Of a stretch of 64,000 nucleotides of DNA, positions 45,067 to 54,817 are shown one piece after another. Each line of letters starts with the position of its first letter. The first letter of the stretch is position 1. The stretch is from Marisediminitalea aggregata (GTDB taxonomy: Bacteria; Pseudomonadota; Gammaproteobacteria; Enterobacterales; Alteromonadaceae), in NCBI RefSeq assembly GCF_900129565.1, contig NZ_FQWD01000001.1, positions 682,001 through 746,000 of the forward strand, written 5' to 3'. The notes below the pieces were generated by a model. The model saw nothing but the letters and a program-made list of their open reading frames with translations. It ran no database searches and was not told the origin of the DNA. A program made the translations under genes and the position numbers.

Positions 45067-47031
45067 TTAAGCAGCAGCCTGAGGCAATGCCCGTGGAGCA
45101 GGCTTTTCTTTGAAGTCCTGAATGGTCATGGGCACCCAATGGGTTTCCGGTAACGCCGGTACAGGCAACGCACCGGCTTCTGCCAACACTGGTTCGCGGT
45201 AATTTGCCATGCCCAAACGTACACGCTTAAGCGCCTGACATTCTTTTAACTCGTCATGGATCACAAAGATGCCACTGCGGAAGCTGGCTTTACCCAGACT
45301 CAAACTGGACGTAAGGCGAATAATTGGTGCTGCCAGCAGCAGGCCCACCAGCACAGGTGACAACCAGGCAAATAACGCCGGCGTGTAATACGCCGTTACT
45401 GAACCCCAGACTAAAGCGGTGAGAGTAGCCACGTGTGAACGCTTGAACGCCACACTCCACGGCACCATACTGCCCTCACGGGCCTGTGCTTCCCACTTAA
45501 CAGAGGTGCCCATAAACACACTGAGCACAAAGTAGCTGTGATAGAACATCATCAGCGGCGCAATAATAATGGCCATCACCAGTTCCATTACACCGCCTTT
45601 AAGCAAACGCCATGCGCCACCAAATTCATCACGGCGCTGAATAAGTGCAAGCACCAAGCCCAGAATTTTAGGCATAAACAGCATCGCCATGGTGCCCCAC
45701 ATGGTGGCAAACATCAGACCCTGACGGGCAATCTGCCAATCCGGGAACAACTGATACGGCGAACTGAAAAACTGAACCGGAGTCAACGCTTTGATCAGCG
45801 CGTCAGCGGTGCCAAACGCCAGCACCATCAACAGCAGCAACGACGAAATATAGGCAAAGGCGCCGAACGAAAAGTGCAGGCGACTGGTGGTCTTCAGGCC
45901 TTTTACGCCCAACAAACCCAGGTGTTGAATATTGCCTTGTACCCAGCGACGGTCACGGGTAGCGTATTCAATCATATTCGACGGGACTTCTTCATAGCTG
46001 CCGGTAGTCTCTGTTAGCAGATACGCCTGCCAGCCAGCGCGTCGCAGCAATGCAGCCTCAACAAAGTCGTGACTTAAAATATCACCGCCAAACGGTTCTT
46101 TCCCGGGCAGGGTAGGCAAGCCACAATGTTGCATAAAAGGCGCGATACGAATAATTGCGTTATGGCCCCAGTAATTGGCGCTGTCGGTTTGCCAGAATGA
46201 CAAGCCGGTAGCCAGCATCGGGCTGTACAAGTGCGCGGCAAATTGCACAAAGCGCGCAAAAAAGGTGTGCTGGCGCACCGGCATCGGAATGGTTTGTACC
46301 AGTGCGGTGTCCGGGTTTTGTTCAATACGCTGCGCCAAATCCAACATGCGTTCAGCTGACATAATACTGTCGGCGTCGAGCACTATCATCGACTCGTACT
46401 GACTGCCCCAACGCTGACAGAAGTCAGCCAGGTTGCCAACTTTGCGACCAACGTTCTTTTCACGACGACGGTAAAAAACCTGACCAGCCGCAGCACCAAG
46501 ACGTTGCTGTAGCGCTTCCCATGCAGCCAGTTCCGCCTGAGCCATCTCTGGTTTCGTGGTGTCAGACAACATGTAGAAGTCGAACTGTGCACCTTGTTTG
46601 CTGTTTAGTAGCTCACGCACACAAGCTTCGAAACCCACCATAATGCGGCGTGTGTCTTCGTTGTACACCGGCATAACCACAGCGTGACGCTGCGTTAGCG
46701 GGGTGTTGGCATTCGGGCTCGGCTGTGCTTTTTGCATACTTAACGGGTCAATGTTAAACAGCTTCAAAACAAACCCGATTGCGGCCGTCCAGAACGACAT
46801 GGACAACCATAAAAACAGTACCGTGCTCAGCACTAGTTGGGCAATTTCCAACCCGGTTAACTGATTCGGTTTAAAAATTTCGTACAGGCTCCAGGTCGCC
46901 AACGAGGCCGTTGGCAACACCAGTAACGCCATGATGGATAGTCGCACACCCTCGCCCCAGGTACGCAGAGAAGCTGCATTAGGCGCACGGTGAGTAGCGT
47001 GCGAGTGGGGATTATTTTGCTTGGTAGACAT
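45067..47031 (-). CDS. opgH: OpgH (MdoH), glucan glucosyltransferase
   Basis: An inner-membrane glycosyltransferase (GT2) that polymerises the beta-1,2-glucan backbone of osmoregulated periplasmic glucans from UDP-glucose. The 654-residue protein from the ATG at 47031 has several membrane segments on both sides of the GT domain, with the DxD-like DADSIMS, the GHNAIIRIAPF and the RDRRWVQGN (R/Q-RRW) motif. The start overlaps the opgG end by 20 bases; I chose it for GAGG just upstream. Forms the opgG-opgH operon. Confidence 0.95.
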   Translation of the reverse strand: MSTKQNNPHSHATHRAPNAASLRTWGEGVRLSIMALLVLPTASLATWSLYEIFKPNQLTGLEIAQLVLSTVLFLWLSMSFWTAAIGFVLKLFNIDPLSMQKAQPSPNANTPLTQRHAVVMPVYNEDTRRIMVGFEACVRELLNSKQGAQFDFYMLSDTTKPEMAQAELAAWEALQQRLGAAAGQVFYRRREKNVGRKVGNLADFCQRWGSQYESMIVLDADSIMSAERMLDLAQRIEQNPDTALVQTIPMPVRQHTFFARFVQFAAHLYSPMLATGLSFWQTDSANYWGHNAIIRIAPFMQHCGLPTLPGKEPFGGDILSHDFVEAALLRRAGWQAYLLTETTGSYEEVPSNMIEYATRDRRWVQGNIQHLGLLGVKGLKTTSRLHFSFGAFAYISSLLLLMVLAFGTADALIKALTPVQFFSSPYQLFPDWQIARQGLMFATMWGTMAMLFMPKILGLVLALIQRRDEFGGAWRLLKGGVMELVMAIIIAPLMMFYHSYFVLSVFMGTSVKWEAQAREGSMVPWSVAFKRSHVATLTALVWGSVTAYYTPALFAWLSPVLVGLLLAAPIIRLTSSLSLGKASFRSGIFVIHDELKECQALKRVRLGMANYREPVLAEAGALPVPALPETHWVPMTIQDFKEKPAPRALPQAAA

Positions 47032-48643
47032 AGTTCCATACCTCACTGACACGTTGGTTATTTTGATGAATGAAAATTCGCATATCGGTCGCTTTATTCC
47101 CTTGTGGAGTAACAAGGAACGTGGCTCTCAGCGTTTTGCCACCGTCGACAGGAAACACCCTTACCTGACGAATCGTACCCTGTGCAACACCGGCTTTGAC
47201 TTCCAGCTTGGCCGGGTCGAAAGTCATGTCCTCAGGCACTGCAAAGTCCACAACAAAGCGTCGGGTCGCCACGGCGTTGTCCTGCTCACCAGGCAACACC
47301 GCCGCCCCTTGTCGTGTTCTGATCACGCGGGCAATAGTTGCTTCTGATTCGCCGTCGATAACGCCTTCACCCAATCCGGTCACGGTTGACAGGGTGTAAG
47401 CAAAGTAGCGGTGCTCGCCCGCTTTAAACGGTGCTTCCGGCACCCAGTACGCGACGATATTGTCGTGGGTTTCCGAGTTCGTTGGGATCTCCACCAGCTC
47501 CAATCGACCCGCCTCAAAACCTTGCTGAGGGGTTACCCAGAAACCAGGGCGAATGTGATAGTTCGCTTCGCTGTCCAGGTAATTGTCGAAGGCCGTATCG
47601 CGCTGCAATACACCAAAGCCCTTTGGCGCGGTGTCGCGCATAGACGTTATTTGCAGCTGTGAAGGATTCGTCAGCGGACGCCAGATTTGTTCACCCGACT
47701 GAATGTGCAGCAACATGCCATCGCTATCGTGCACCTCAGGCCGATAGTCATCCGGCGTCTTACTGCTGTTTTCACCGTACAGGAACATGCTGGTAAACGG
47801 CGCAACACCTAATTTATTCACGTCTTCGCGGGCAAACAACCAGCTTTCTACCTGCATAGCTGACTCACTTCCCGGTGTAATAACGAACTTATACGCACCA
47901 CTTACCGACGGGCTTTCCAGGCGGGCGTACACAGTAATCGGCTCGCCGTCCTTGGGTTCGATCAGCCAGAATTCGGTAAAGTGCGGGAATTCCTCACCTT
48001 CTGGTAAGCCAGTATCGATCGCCAGGCCGCGTGCAGAAATACCGTAAACATGCGACTCACCTACCAGGCGAAAATACGACGCGCCCAGGAACACCGCGAA
48101 CTCGTCTTTGTATTGTTGGTTCTTTATTGGGTAGTGCACACGGAAACCGGCATAGCCGTTATTTTCTTTGGTAACACCGGCCAGCGGTGCCGCTGTAGCA
48201 TCGTACTTGAATGCATCACGCTGAAACGGCAAACGAACTGGCTGGTTGTCGCTGCCTACCGTATAAACCGTCACGGGCTGCTGATATAAGAACCCCGGGT
48301 GAAAAAACTGTACTTCGTAGTCGTTTTCGCCGCGCCATAAGCTACTGTCAGCATTAAAGCGAATGGCCCGGTATGTTTGATAATCCATATTTTTCAAAGC
48401 GTCATCCAGATCGTGATCGCTCGTCTCAAAGTCTTGCGAAGCAGCGTGCTCAGCAGACTCAATGACGCTTTGTAAAATTTTGGCCTGTGGCGGCACACCC
48501 TGATAAGCGGGTGCCGGCTCAGCAATCGCCGCGAAACTTGCCATAAGCAAGCATAGGCCAGCGATTGCGACCTTACTATACTGTGAACCTGTTTGTGCCA
48601 AATAGCGCGCCGGTCGGGAATCGGCTGTTAGAAAAAGCGCCAT
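47012..48643 (-). CDS. opgG: OpgG (MdoG), periplasmic glucan biosynthesis protein
   Basis: OpgG acts in the periplasm, probably shaping or branching the glucan made by OpgH. The 543-residue protein from ATG 48643 (with GGAG eight bases ahead) has a long signal sequence (VAIAGLCLLMASFAAIAEP), a beta-sandwich domain with the FHPGFLYQQPVTVYTV segment and an Ig-like C-terminal domain, with GARYFRL-like GASYFRLVGE. It is first in the operon, followed by opgH with a 20-base overlap. Confidence 0.95.
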   Translation of the reverse strand: MALFLTADSRPARYLAQTGSQYSKVAIAGLCLLMASFAAIAEPAPAYQGVPPQAKILQSVIESAEHAASQDFETSDHDLDDALKNMDYQTYRAIRFNADSSLWRGENDYEVQFFHPGFLYQQPVTVYTVGSDNQPVRLPFQRDAFKYDATAAPLAGVTKENNGYAGFRVHYPIKNQQYKDEFAVFLGASYFRLVGESHVYGISARGLAIDTGLPEGEEFPHFTEFWLIEPKDGEPITVYARLESPSVSGAYKFVITPGSESAMQVESWLFAREDVNKLGVAPFTSMFLYGENSSKTPDDYRPEVHDSDGMLLHIQSGEQIWRPLTNPSQLQITSMRDTAPKGFGVLQRDTAFDNYLDSEANYHIRPGFWVTPQQGFEAGRLELVEIPTNSETHDNIVAYWVPEAPFKAGEHRYFAYTLSTVTGLGEGVIDGESEATIARVIRTRQGAAVLPGEQDNAVATRRFVVDFAVPEDMTFDPAKLEVKAGVAQGTIRQVRVFPVDGGKTLRATFLVTPQGNKATDMRIFIHQNNQRVSEVWNYVYQAK

Positions 48644-49036
48644 GTTGATCTCCAATGTTATGAATTCCTTGCACCTGTAATGTCATAGAGCAATTCCCGA
48701 TCCAACCCTGTTCCCAACACAGAAAAAATAAACAAAATCCATAAAATTCATTAGGTTAAAAAACGTAAACATTCACTTTTTGTCGCAACCCATAACACCC
48801 AAGACCGTGTAACTTATACTTTAGGCCAAGAAAGTGTAGGGAATTTGCAACACTATGCCATGAGATCGTTGTGTGTCTTTCCCGCCGGGAAGCTATATAA
48901 AAGCAAGGCAGAGCAAAAAATTACAATCAAGACATTGATTTAATTGTATTTATTTAAATTTAATAGCAACAGATAGCTGGGTTGGCCCGGTGTTTGCGAT
49001 AGTCAGGGAGATTCATTTGTTGATAAGGAATTTTGT
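48644..49036. promoter_or_regulatory. Divergent intergenic region between opgG and an outer-membrane protein gene
   Basis: This 393-base AT-rich gap must hold the promoters of opgG (minus) and the gene at 49037 (plus). A TATACT at 48815-48820 could be a plus-strand -10. No gene or RNA is visible. Neither promoter can be placed with confidence. Confidence 0.4.
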
Positions 49037-49588
49037 ATGAAATTAATCACAAAACTGATGTTAGCCGGCAGCACCCTGCTTTCTGTTTCTCTTCCTGCGT
49101 TGGCGGACACGCCGGACTGGCGCTATGTAGAAGGGGGTTACACCCGCTATGGTTTTGACAACAGCAACATTGAACCTGATGGTTTACACGTTGCCGGGAA
49201 ATATTTACTCGATGGTAATTTTTACGCCAACGGTGAATTTGGCTGGCTGGACGAGTCAGGCTTTGACTTTACTACACTCACATTGGGTGGTGGCTACCGT
49301 CTATCGGTGAATAACACCACCGATGCCTATGTAGGCGCAAACTTCGAACGCATTGACGCGGACAACTACGACGACAATGGATACAGCCTGGTGACCGGTG
49401 TGCGCTCAATGATTTCGCCAGAACTGGAATTAAACGGTGAGCTGGGTTACTTCGACGTCGACGAAGGCGACATTACGCTGAAAGTAGGCGCGAACTATTA
49501 CTTCAATCCACAGTTTGCGGTAGGTGCGAGCTACAAATTCATCGACGATGCCGATGTGCTGCAAGTTACAGCGCGTTACGCTTTCTAA
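49037..49588 (+). CDS. Small outer-membrane beta-barrel protein
   Basis: The 183-residue protein has a signal peptide (MKLITKLMLAGSTLLSVSLPALA) and about eight strands with alternating aromatics, such as WRYVEGGYTRYGF and LTLGGGYRLSV, ending TARYAF with a terminal phenylalanine. The size fits an eight-strand barrel. Function unknown; structural or adhesion roles are possible. A clear AAGGA precedes the ATG. It is divergent from opgGH. Confidence 0.75.
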   Translation: MKLITKLMLAGSTLLSVSLPALADTPDWRYVEGGYTRYGFDNSNIEPDGLHVAGKYLLDGNFYANGEFGWLDESGFDFTTLTLGGGYRLSVNNTTDAYVGANFERIDADNYDDNGYSLVTGVRSMISPELELNGELGYFDVDEGDITLKVGANYYFNPQFAVGASYKFIDDADVLQVTARYAF

Positions 49589-49631
49589 ACACTCATCGAT
49601 TCAACGCAGCGTGTTCATTGAATACGCTGTG

Positions 49632-49856
49632 TTACTCCTCTCCCTGGTAGCGATCTGCTTGCTGAATATCTACCGTTTCATGTAATTCCGAATAGACCAA
49701 TACCGCCTTGCCACTGCGCAACTGCGCCAGCACTTGCTCCACTTTAGTTGAGAGATCAAATTCCATTTCGCCGTAATCGGTGCCTTCGCGCAGCACGAAC
49801 TCTTTGGCAATATTTTCCAATGTGTCGGCAGACAACTCACTAATGGGGATGATCAT
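49632..49856 (-). CDS. yheU: YheU-family protein
   Basis: This 74-residue acidic protein begins [20 protein letters not shown] and has the [10 protein letters not shown] segment typical of the YheU family, a small conserved protein of unknown function. It overlaps the preceding yheT by four bases (ATGA), as in the E. coli yheT-yheU order. Confidence 0.9.
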   Translation of the reverse strand: MIIPISELSADTLENIAKEFVLREGTDYGEMEFDLSTKVEQVLAQLRSGKAVLVYSELHETVDIQQADRYQGEE

Positions 49857-50872
49857 AACGCCGCCTGTAACGGTAAGTAATCAGCAAAAAATCGCTTTAC
49901 ACGTTCATGCATCCAAATGACCGGTTTAACTGGCGTGCCCTGCATAAAGCCGACATGACCACCGTGCTCACTCAGTTCCAGCGTCACTGCAGACGACAGA
50001 TCTTGCTCTCCCGGCACCACGTTTTCATTCATGAAAGGATCGTCCAGCGCGTGTAAAATTAGCGTAGGGCAGTGTATGCCTTTTAGAAAATAGAACGCAC
50101 TGCATTTTTCGTAATAATCGTCGGCATCCTGGTAACCGTGCAGCGGTGCAGTAACTTTGTCGTCGAAATCCCGAAACGTATGAATACCCTGAATATCGTG
50201 CTGACTGATTTGCAAAATACCGCGGTAATCAATCTTTTGCATTTTCTGCAGCAGGTTATGCTTCATGCTGTTCAGCAGGTACTTCTGATAAACCTTGGAA
50301 AATCCCTGATTCACACTGGCAGCACACTCATCCAGCTTTAGCGGCGCTGAAATAGCAATGGCGGCTTTTAAGCCTAGTGCCTGAGGGTTCTCCCCCAATA
50401 ACTTGAGTAACATATTGGCGCCAAGAGAAAATCCCATTGCCACTTTTGGCAGGGCAGGATAGCGCTCATTCAGCAATGACAGAATAAACGCCGGATCGCT
50501 GGTTTCACCCGAGTGATATGCCCTGGGTGCCTGATTAATTTCGCCGCTACAACCTCTGAAGTGCATTAGCACAACCTGCCAACCCGCTTTGGTCAAAAAG
50601 GCCATCATGTCGTTGGCGTAATGCGAGTTGATCGACCCTTCCAGGCCGTGAAACATGACCACCATTCCGCTTGGCGATGGCGGAGCAGGCCCCCAGGCCA
50701 GGTCGACAAAATCGCTGTCGGGTAATTTCACTCGCTCCATGGTGTAGCGAAGCGGCATGCGTTTTTGAATAAAGCGGGGCCATATGGTTTGTATGTGGCG
50801 GTTTCGAGCCCATTTGGGGGCCTGAAAGCTACTTTGTAATATCCGTCCGTGTGAAGAAAGTGCGCGAATCAT
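49853..50872 (-). CDS. yheT: YheT, alpha/beta hydrolase
   Basis: A predicted alpha/beta-fold hydrolase/esterase. The 339-residue protein has HIQTIWPRF near the N-terminus, the [15 protein letters not shown] oxyanion region, the nucleophile elbow GFSLGANML, an acid in LHALDDPFM and the catalytic His in EHGGHVGFM. The substrate is unknown. Its start overlaps the TIGR02444-like gene by four bases, its end overlaps yheU by four. Confidence 0.93.
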   Translation of the reverse strand: MIRALSSHGRILQSSFQAPKWARNRHIQTIWPRFIQKRMPLRYTMERVKLPDSDFVDLAWGPAPPSPSGMVVMFHGLEGSINSHYANDMMAFLTKAGWQVVLMHFRGCSGEINQAPRAYHSGETSDPAFILSLLNERYPALPKVAMGFSLGANMLLKLLGENPQALGLKAAIAISAPLKLDECAASVNQGFSKVYQKYLLNSMKHNLLQKMQKIDYRGILQISQHDIQGIHTFRDFDDKVTAPLHGYQDADDYYEKCSAFYFLKGIHCPTLILHALDDPFMNENVVPGEQDLSSAVTLELSEHGGHVGFMQGTPVKPVIWMHERVKRFFADYLPLQAAL

Positions 50873-51315
50873 AGTACTGCTTGTAAGTAGGGGTTAATGT
50901 CAGGTTGCGTTGCTACGTGTAAATAGTGCGCCAGACGCTCAATTGGATCATTGATGTCCGTGGTTTCTGTTTCACTTTCAAAAAAACACAATGCTGCCAC
51001 TAACGCACGTTGTTGTTCTGCTTCCAGTTCCAGCTCAGCTTGCTTCATAGCTTCGTAATTCGGTGAACTTTTTGCCAACCGTCGTTTTTGCCGATGCAAC
51101 TCAATAGCCGGATTGATTTGCGCCACCGCGTCCTGCATCGCCTCTCGCGCTGCAGATGAAGGTTGATAGTTATGCTCAATACACCAGCAATACAGCAGCA
51201 CCAGATTCACGTTAATACCAAACTGGTCCTGCAGCGTCAGACAGGCGTCGGCCACACCGGGTTTACCGTATCTGCTAACGCTGAATTGCCAAAAATCCTC
51301 AGGCGTTAACATCAT
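50869..51315 (-). CDS. TIGR02444-family (DUF2390) protein
   Basis: The 148-residue protein has the family pattern FWQFSVSRYGKPGVADACL, then LLYCWCIEH. These proteins of unknown function sit between the ABC-F gene yheS and yheT in many gammaproteobacteria. The start is chosen as ATG 51315; an in-frame ATG five codons earlier would extend it. It overlaps the end of yheS. Confidence 0.8.
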   Translation of the reverse strand: MMLTPEDFWQFSVSRYGKPGVADACLTLQDQFGINVNLVLLYCWCIEHNYQPSSAAREAMQDAVAQINPAIELHRQKRRLAKSSPNYEAMKQAELELEAEQQRALVAALCFFESETETTDINDPIERLAHYLHVATQPDINPYLQAVL

Positions 51316-53197
51316 ACTCGGCTTTTGCATCTTCTAATGCTTCCTGGGCTTCCAGCCACAACGCTTCTGCATCGTCTAACTTATTTTTGATGCTGGTTTG
51401 CTCGTCGAGCAGCTTCATGAGCTGTGGCTTTTGGTCAGCTTCATATAACGCGGTGTCTGACAGGGACGACTCGACGTCTGCCAGTGATTTATTAAGCTTT
51501 TCCATTTGCTGTTCGGCTTGCTGAATTTGTTTGCGAAGCGGGGCCGTTGCCTGGCGAAACTCGGCTTCACGCCGCTTTTCAGCTTTGCGATCCACTTTTG
51601 GCTTCTCTGAAACCGGCTTGTCTTCTTGCTGTTGCGCTAAGATCCAATCCCGGTAGTCGTCCAGATCACCGTCAAATGGTGCCACTTCGCCTCTGTCTAC
51701 CAAATAGAAATCCTCACACACCGCAGACAATAAGAAACGGTCGTGCGATACCAGCACCATCGCGCCTTCAAATCCTTGCAGCGCCAGATTAAGCGCATGG
51801 CGCATTTCCAAATCCAGGTGGTTGGTGGGTTCGTCGAGCAACAGCAGGTTCGGTTTCTGATAAACAATAAGCGCTAATACCAGTCGAGCTTTTTCACCAC
51901 CAGACATTGGCGCCACCGGCGCGGTTGCCTCATCGCCATGGAAACCAAAGCCTCCGAGGTAATCACGTAACTGTTGCTCGGTAGTGATTTTGTCCAGCCG
52001 CTGCAGATGTAATAACGCCGATGCAGCCGGGTCCAGTGTTTCCAACTGATGCTGAGCAAAGTAGCCCACATTCAGACCTTTGGCGGTGGTAAACACCCCA
52101 GTTTTGGGTTCGTGTACCTGTGCAAGCAACTTGATGAGGGTAGATTTACCCTGACCATTGCGGCCCAGTAACCCGATGCGACTCCCCGGTACCAGGTTTA
52201 ACTTTACCTGTTGCAACACGATATGGTCGTCGTATCCCAACGTGATCTGTTCCATTTGCACTAAGGGATTAGGTAATGCCGTTGGCGTTTTAAATTCAAA
52301 ACTAAACTGGCTGGCGTGGTGCGCAGGTAACAGGGTTTCCATGCGCTCTAACTGCTTGATCCGGCTTTGTGCCTGCTTCGCTTTACTGGCTTTGGCCTTA
52401 AAGCGGTTAATAAAGGATTCCAGGTGGGCAATCTTGTCCTGCTGCTTGCGATATTCGATGTCCTGCAAGCGAATACGCTCTGCGCGCTGAGTTTCATAAC
52501 TGGAATAGTTGCCCGTATAGGTCACCAGTTTTTGGTGCTCTACGCTGATTATCTGCGCCACGCAGTTATCGATAAAGGCTTTGTCGTGGGAAATGAGCAG
52601 TAATGTACCCTGATAACGCTGTAACCAACGCTCTAACCAAATCACCGCGTCTAAATCCAGGTGGTTGGTCGGTTCGTCGAGCAGCAATAAATCAGACGGA
52701 CACAACAGTGCCTGCGCCAAATTAAGACGCATTCGCCAACCACCTGAAAAATCAGTGACCGGCGCACTGAGCTGCGCAGTCGAAAAACCTAAACCGTCTA
52801 AGATGGTCGCTGCCCGCGCCTCTACGTCATAGGCTCCAGCCTGAGCCAACAGGTCGTGATACTTTGCAATAGCCTCGCCGTCGCCAGCCTCTTCTGCTTG
52901 CGCCAACTGTTGTTGCAGATTGCGTAAAACCTTATCGCCGTCGATGACGTATTCAATGGCACTGCGCGATACCGCTGGCGTTTCCTGTGCAACACTGACG
53001 ATCCGCCAGTCGCTTGGCACACTGGCGTCGCCTGCATCCAACGTTAGTTCGCCGCGTAGCAACGCAAACAGGCTCGACTTACCGCAGCCATTACTGCCAA
53101 TGAGGGCGACTTTGTGTCCGGGGAACACCTGCGCTGACGCTTCGTCCAGCAGTACTTTGCTGCCGCGCATGAAGGTGATCTGTGATAACTGGATCAT
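51299..53197 (-). CDS. yheS: YheS, ABC-F ATPase
   Basis: ABC-F proteins lack membrane domains and act on ribosomes, here the YheS group. The 632-residue protein has two ABC domains: Walker A GSNGCGKSS and signature FSGGWRMRLNLAQAL, then Walker A GRNGQGKST and signature MSGGEKARLVLALI. Both Walker B motifs read LLLLDEPTNHLD. An interdomain linker is present, and a charged coiled-coil C-terminus (about residues 535-632). It heads the yheS-TIGR02444-yheT-yheU minus-strand unit. Confidence 0.96.
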   Translation of the reverse strand: MIQLSQITFMRGSKVLLDEASAQVFPGHKVALIGSNGCGKSSLFALLRGELTLDAGDASVPSDWRIVSVAQETPAVSRSAIEYVIDGDKVLRNLQQQLAQAEEAGDGEAIAKYHDLLAQAGAYDVEARAATILDGLGFSTAQLSAPVTDFSGGWRMRLNLAQALLCPSDLLLLDEPTNHLDLDAVIWLERWLQRYQGTLLLISHDKAFIDNCVAQIISVEHQKLVTYTGNYSSYETQRAERIRLQDIEYRKQQDKIAHLESFINRFKAKASKAKQAQSRIKQLERMETLLPAHHASQFSFEFKTPTALPNPLVQMEQITLGYDDHIVLQQVKLNLVPGSRIGLLGRNGQGKSTLIKLLAQVHEPKTGVFTTAKGLNVGYFAQHQLETLDPAASALLHLQRLDKITTEQQLRDYLGGFGFHGDEATAPVAPMSGGEKARLVLALIVYQKPNLLLLDEPTNHLDLEMRHALNLALQGFEGAMVLVSHDRFLLSAVCEDFYLVDRGEVAPFDGDLDDYRDWILAQQQEDKPVSEKPKVDRKAEKRREAEFRQATAPLRKQIQQAEQQMEKLNKSLADVESSLSDTALYEADQKPQLMKLLDEQTSIKNKLDDAEALWLEAQEALEDAKAEYDVNA

Positions 53198-53313
53198 AAA
53201 ACGTTGATTGCCTGTGATATCGCTATTAAGCGCGGTATAATAGCAGAACCCAACGCGGCGATCTTCTTTGTCGTGAGGGCGTATTTCATTAATGAATAAT
53301 TGTGGTGTGTATT

Positions 53314-53520
53314 ATGAGTAAACGTCAGCGAAAACGGTTTGTTGCCGGTGCAACCTGCCCGAATTGCAAAGCCACAGACACCATTATGCTGTACTTTGAA
53401 AACAACGTTGAGAAACTGGCTTGTGTGGAATGTGATTACACGGAATCCCAGCCACAGGCAAATGTGCAGTCTGCAAGTCGTGGTACCGAAAACGTCATTG
53501 GCGTATTTAAGCCCGACTAA
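53314..53520 (+). CDS. yheV: YheV-family putative metal-binding protein
   Basis: A 68-residue protein with CPNCKA and CVECDY pairs, a zinc-ribbon layout, and a C-terminal GVFKP. The YheV family is small, conserved and uncharacterised; E. coli yheV lies near yheS too. ATG 53314 follows family length; an in-frame GTG lies four codons earlier. It is divergent from yheS. Confidence 0.85.
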   Translation: MSKRQRKRFVAGATCPNCKATDTIMLYFENNVEKLACVECDYTESQPQANVQSASRGTENVIGVFKPD

Positions 53521-53572
53521 CATCCAGTTTTTTAAAGAGTAAGTATTTACTTACAGTCTGGTAATTCTAGTT

Positions 53573-54082
53573 ATGCCTGAATTTAATCTGGCTCAAGCAT
53601 TTGGCTTGCTAAGCTTTGTGCTTGGCATTTTGTGCTTTTACCAAAAAAACGATCAGCGCCTGCGCATTATGATGGTGGTGATGAACTTAAATCACGCCCT
53701 GCATTTTGCGTTGCTGGGTGCGTTTACTGCGTGCCTGAGTGCCTTGCTGTCGGTGGTTCGAACCGGGTTGTCGATTAAAACCCGCTCCCGCACGGTGGCG
53801 TATATCTTTATCGTCATGACACTGGCTATCGGATTGTATTTCGCCGATGTGTGGTATGACTTATTTCCTATCATTGGTACCTGCATTGGCACTTATGCGC
53901 TGTATTGTCTATCGGGCATAAAAATGCGCCTGGCGTTTTTATGCGGCGCACTGTGCTGGCTCACCAATAACATTATTGTCGGGTCGATTGGTGGCACCAT
54001 GCTGGAAGCTACTTTGTTGATGGTAAACAGCTTTACCATCTGGCGACTGTATATCCTTAAAAAAGCCCAGATAACCAACTAA
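53573..54082 (+). CDS. YgjV-family inner membrane protein
   Basis: The 169-residue protein has five or so hydrophobic segments and the YgjV pattern: AQAFGLLSFVLGILCFYQKN, MNLNHALHFALLGAFTA and RTGLSIKTRSR, ending with WLTNNIIVGSIGGTMLE. The family is of unknown function, with membership in Imp-YgjV proteins. It precedes yqiJ by 75 bases and may share its transcript. Confidence 0.78.
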   Translation: MPEFNLAQAFGLLSFVLGILCFYQKNDQRLRIMMVVMNLNHALHFALLGAFTACLSALLSVVRTGLSIKTRSRTVAYIFIVMTLAIGLYFADVWYDLFPIIGTCIGTYALYCLSGIKMRLAFLCGALCWLTNNIIVGSIGGTMLEATLLMVNSFTIWRLYILKKAQITN

Positions 54083-54157
54083 TTAACCGGCGTTAAAATT
54101 TTTGCCCCAGCCTAAAAAAATGACTACACTGATTGCCTGTTAAGACCATCAGGGACG

Positions 54158-54796
54158 GTGGAAATGCTGTCATTTTTTCTTAGCGACGCCAATTTTTGGT
54201 TTAGCTGTGCGCTCGGTATTGTTGCAGCACTGTTTGTTATGGAAGTCGTCGGGACGCTTATGGGCATTAGCCTGCTTGGCCTTGCCGACGACCAGGTTGA
54301 TTTCGACGCCGATGCCGTCGCATCAGCAGGCAGTCTGACCGCACTTGCCAGCTGGTTGTCACTCGACCGCCTGCCACTCATGGTGTGGCTGGTTATTCTA
54401 CTTACCTCTTTCGGTATCATTGGCATTCTCACCAATATGGTTTCTCAGTCTGCGATTGGCGGACACTTCCCGGTATTTATTGTTGTTACCATTTCGGTTA
54501 TTGCCGCACTGATCATTACTGCGCGTTTAGGCGGGGTAATTGCCCGTTTATTGCCGAAACACGAGTCGTCTGCCACCAGCTCGGAACAATTAGTCGGTTC
54601 CGTAGGTCATATCACAGTGGGCACGGCAAGAGCCGCCAGCCCGGCAGAAGCCAAATTTTTAGATGCGTTTGAACAGCCCCACTATTTGCTGGTTGAACCC
54701 ATTGAGCCCAAAGACATATTTCAACAAGGCGACAAGGTGGTGCTGGTGAAAAAGCAACACCACAGCTGGCTGGCCACCCGCTATATAGAACTTTAA
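54158..54796 (+). CDS. yqiJ: YqiJ-family membrane protein (NfeD-like partner of flotillin)
   Basis: The 212-residue protein has three or four membrane segments (ALGIVAALFVMEVVGTLMG, MVWLVILLTSFGIIGILT, FIVVTISVIAALIITA) and a C-terminal OB-like domain (LVGSVGHITVGTARAASPAE). YqiJ pairs with YqiK flotillins, as NfeD pairs with flotillins elsewhere. It lies 21 bases upstream of the flotillin gene. Confidence 0.87.
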   Translation: MEMLSFFLSDANFWFSCALGIVAALFVMEVVGTLMGISLLGLADDQVDFDADAVASAGSLTALASWLSLDRLPLMVWLVILLTSFGIIGILTNMVSQSAIGGHFPVFIVVTISVIAALIITARLGGVIARLLPKHESSATSSEQLVGSVGHITVGTARAASPAEAKFLDAFEQPHYLLVEPIEPKDIFQQGDKVVLVKKQHHSWLATRYIEL

Positions 54797-54817
54797 ACCT
54801 CAAAGGAAGTAGTAAGC

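Noticed and set aside
45538-46017. Plus-strand open frame of 159 codons opposite opgH
   Set aside because: Composition is rich in His/Gln/Arg from reading opgH codons backwards; there is no motif.
49603-49633. Inverted repeat between the barrel gene and yheU, considered as a terminator
   Set aside because: The 10-bp stem includes a wobble pair and no T run follows on either strand.
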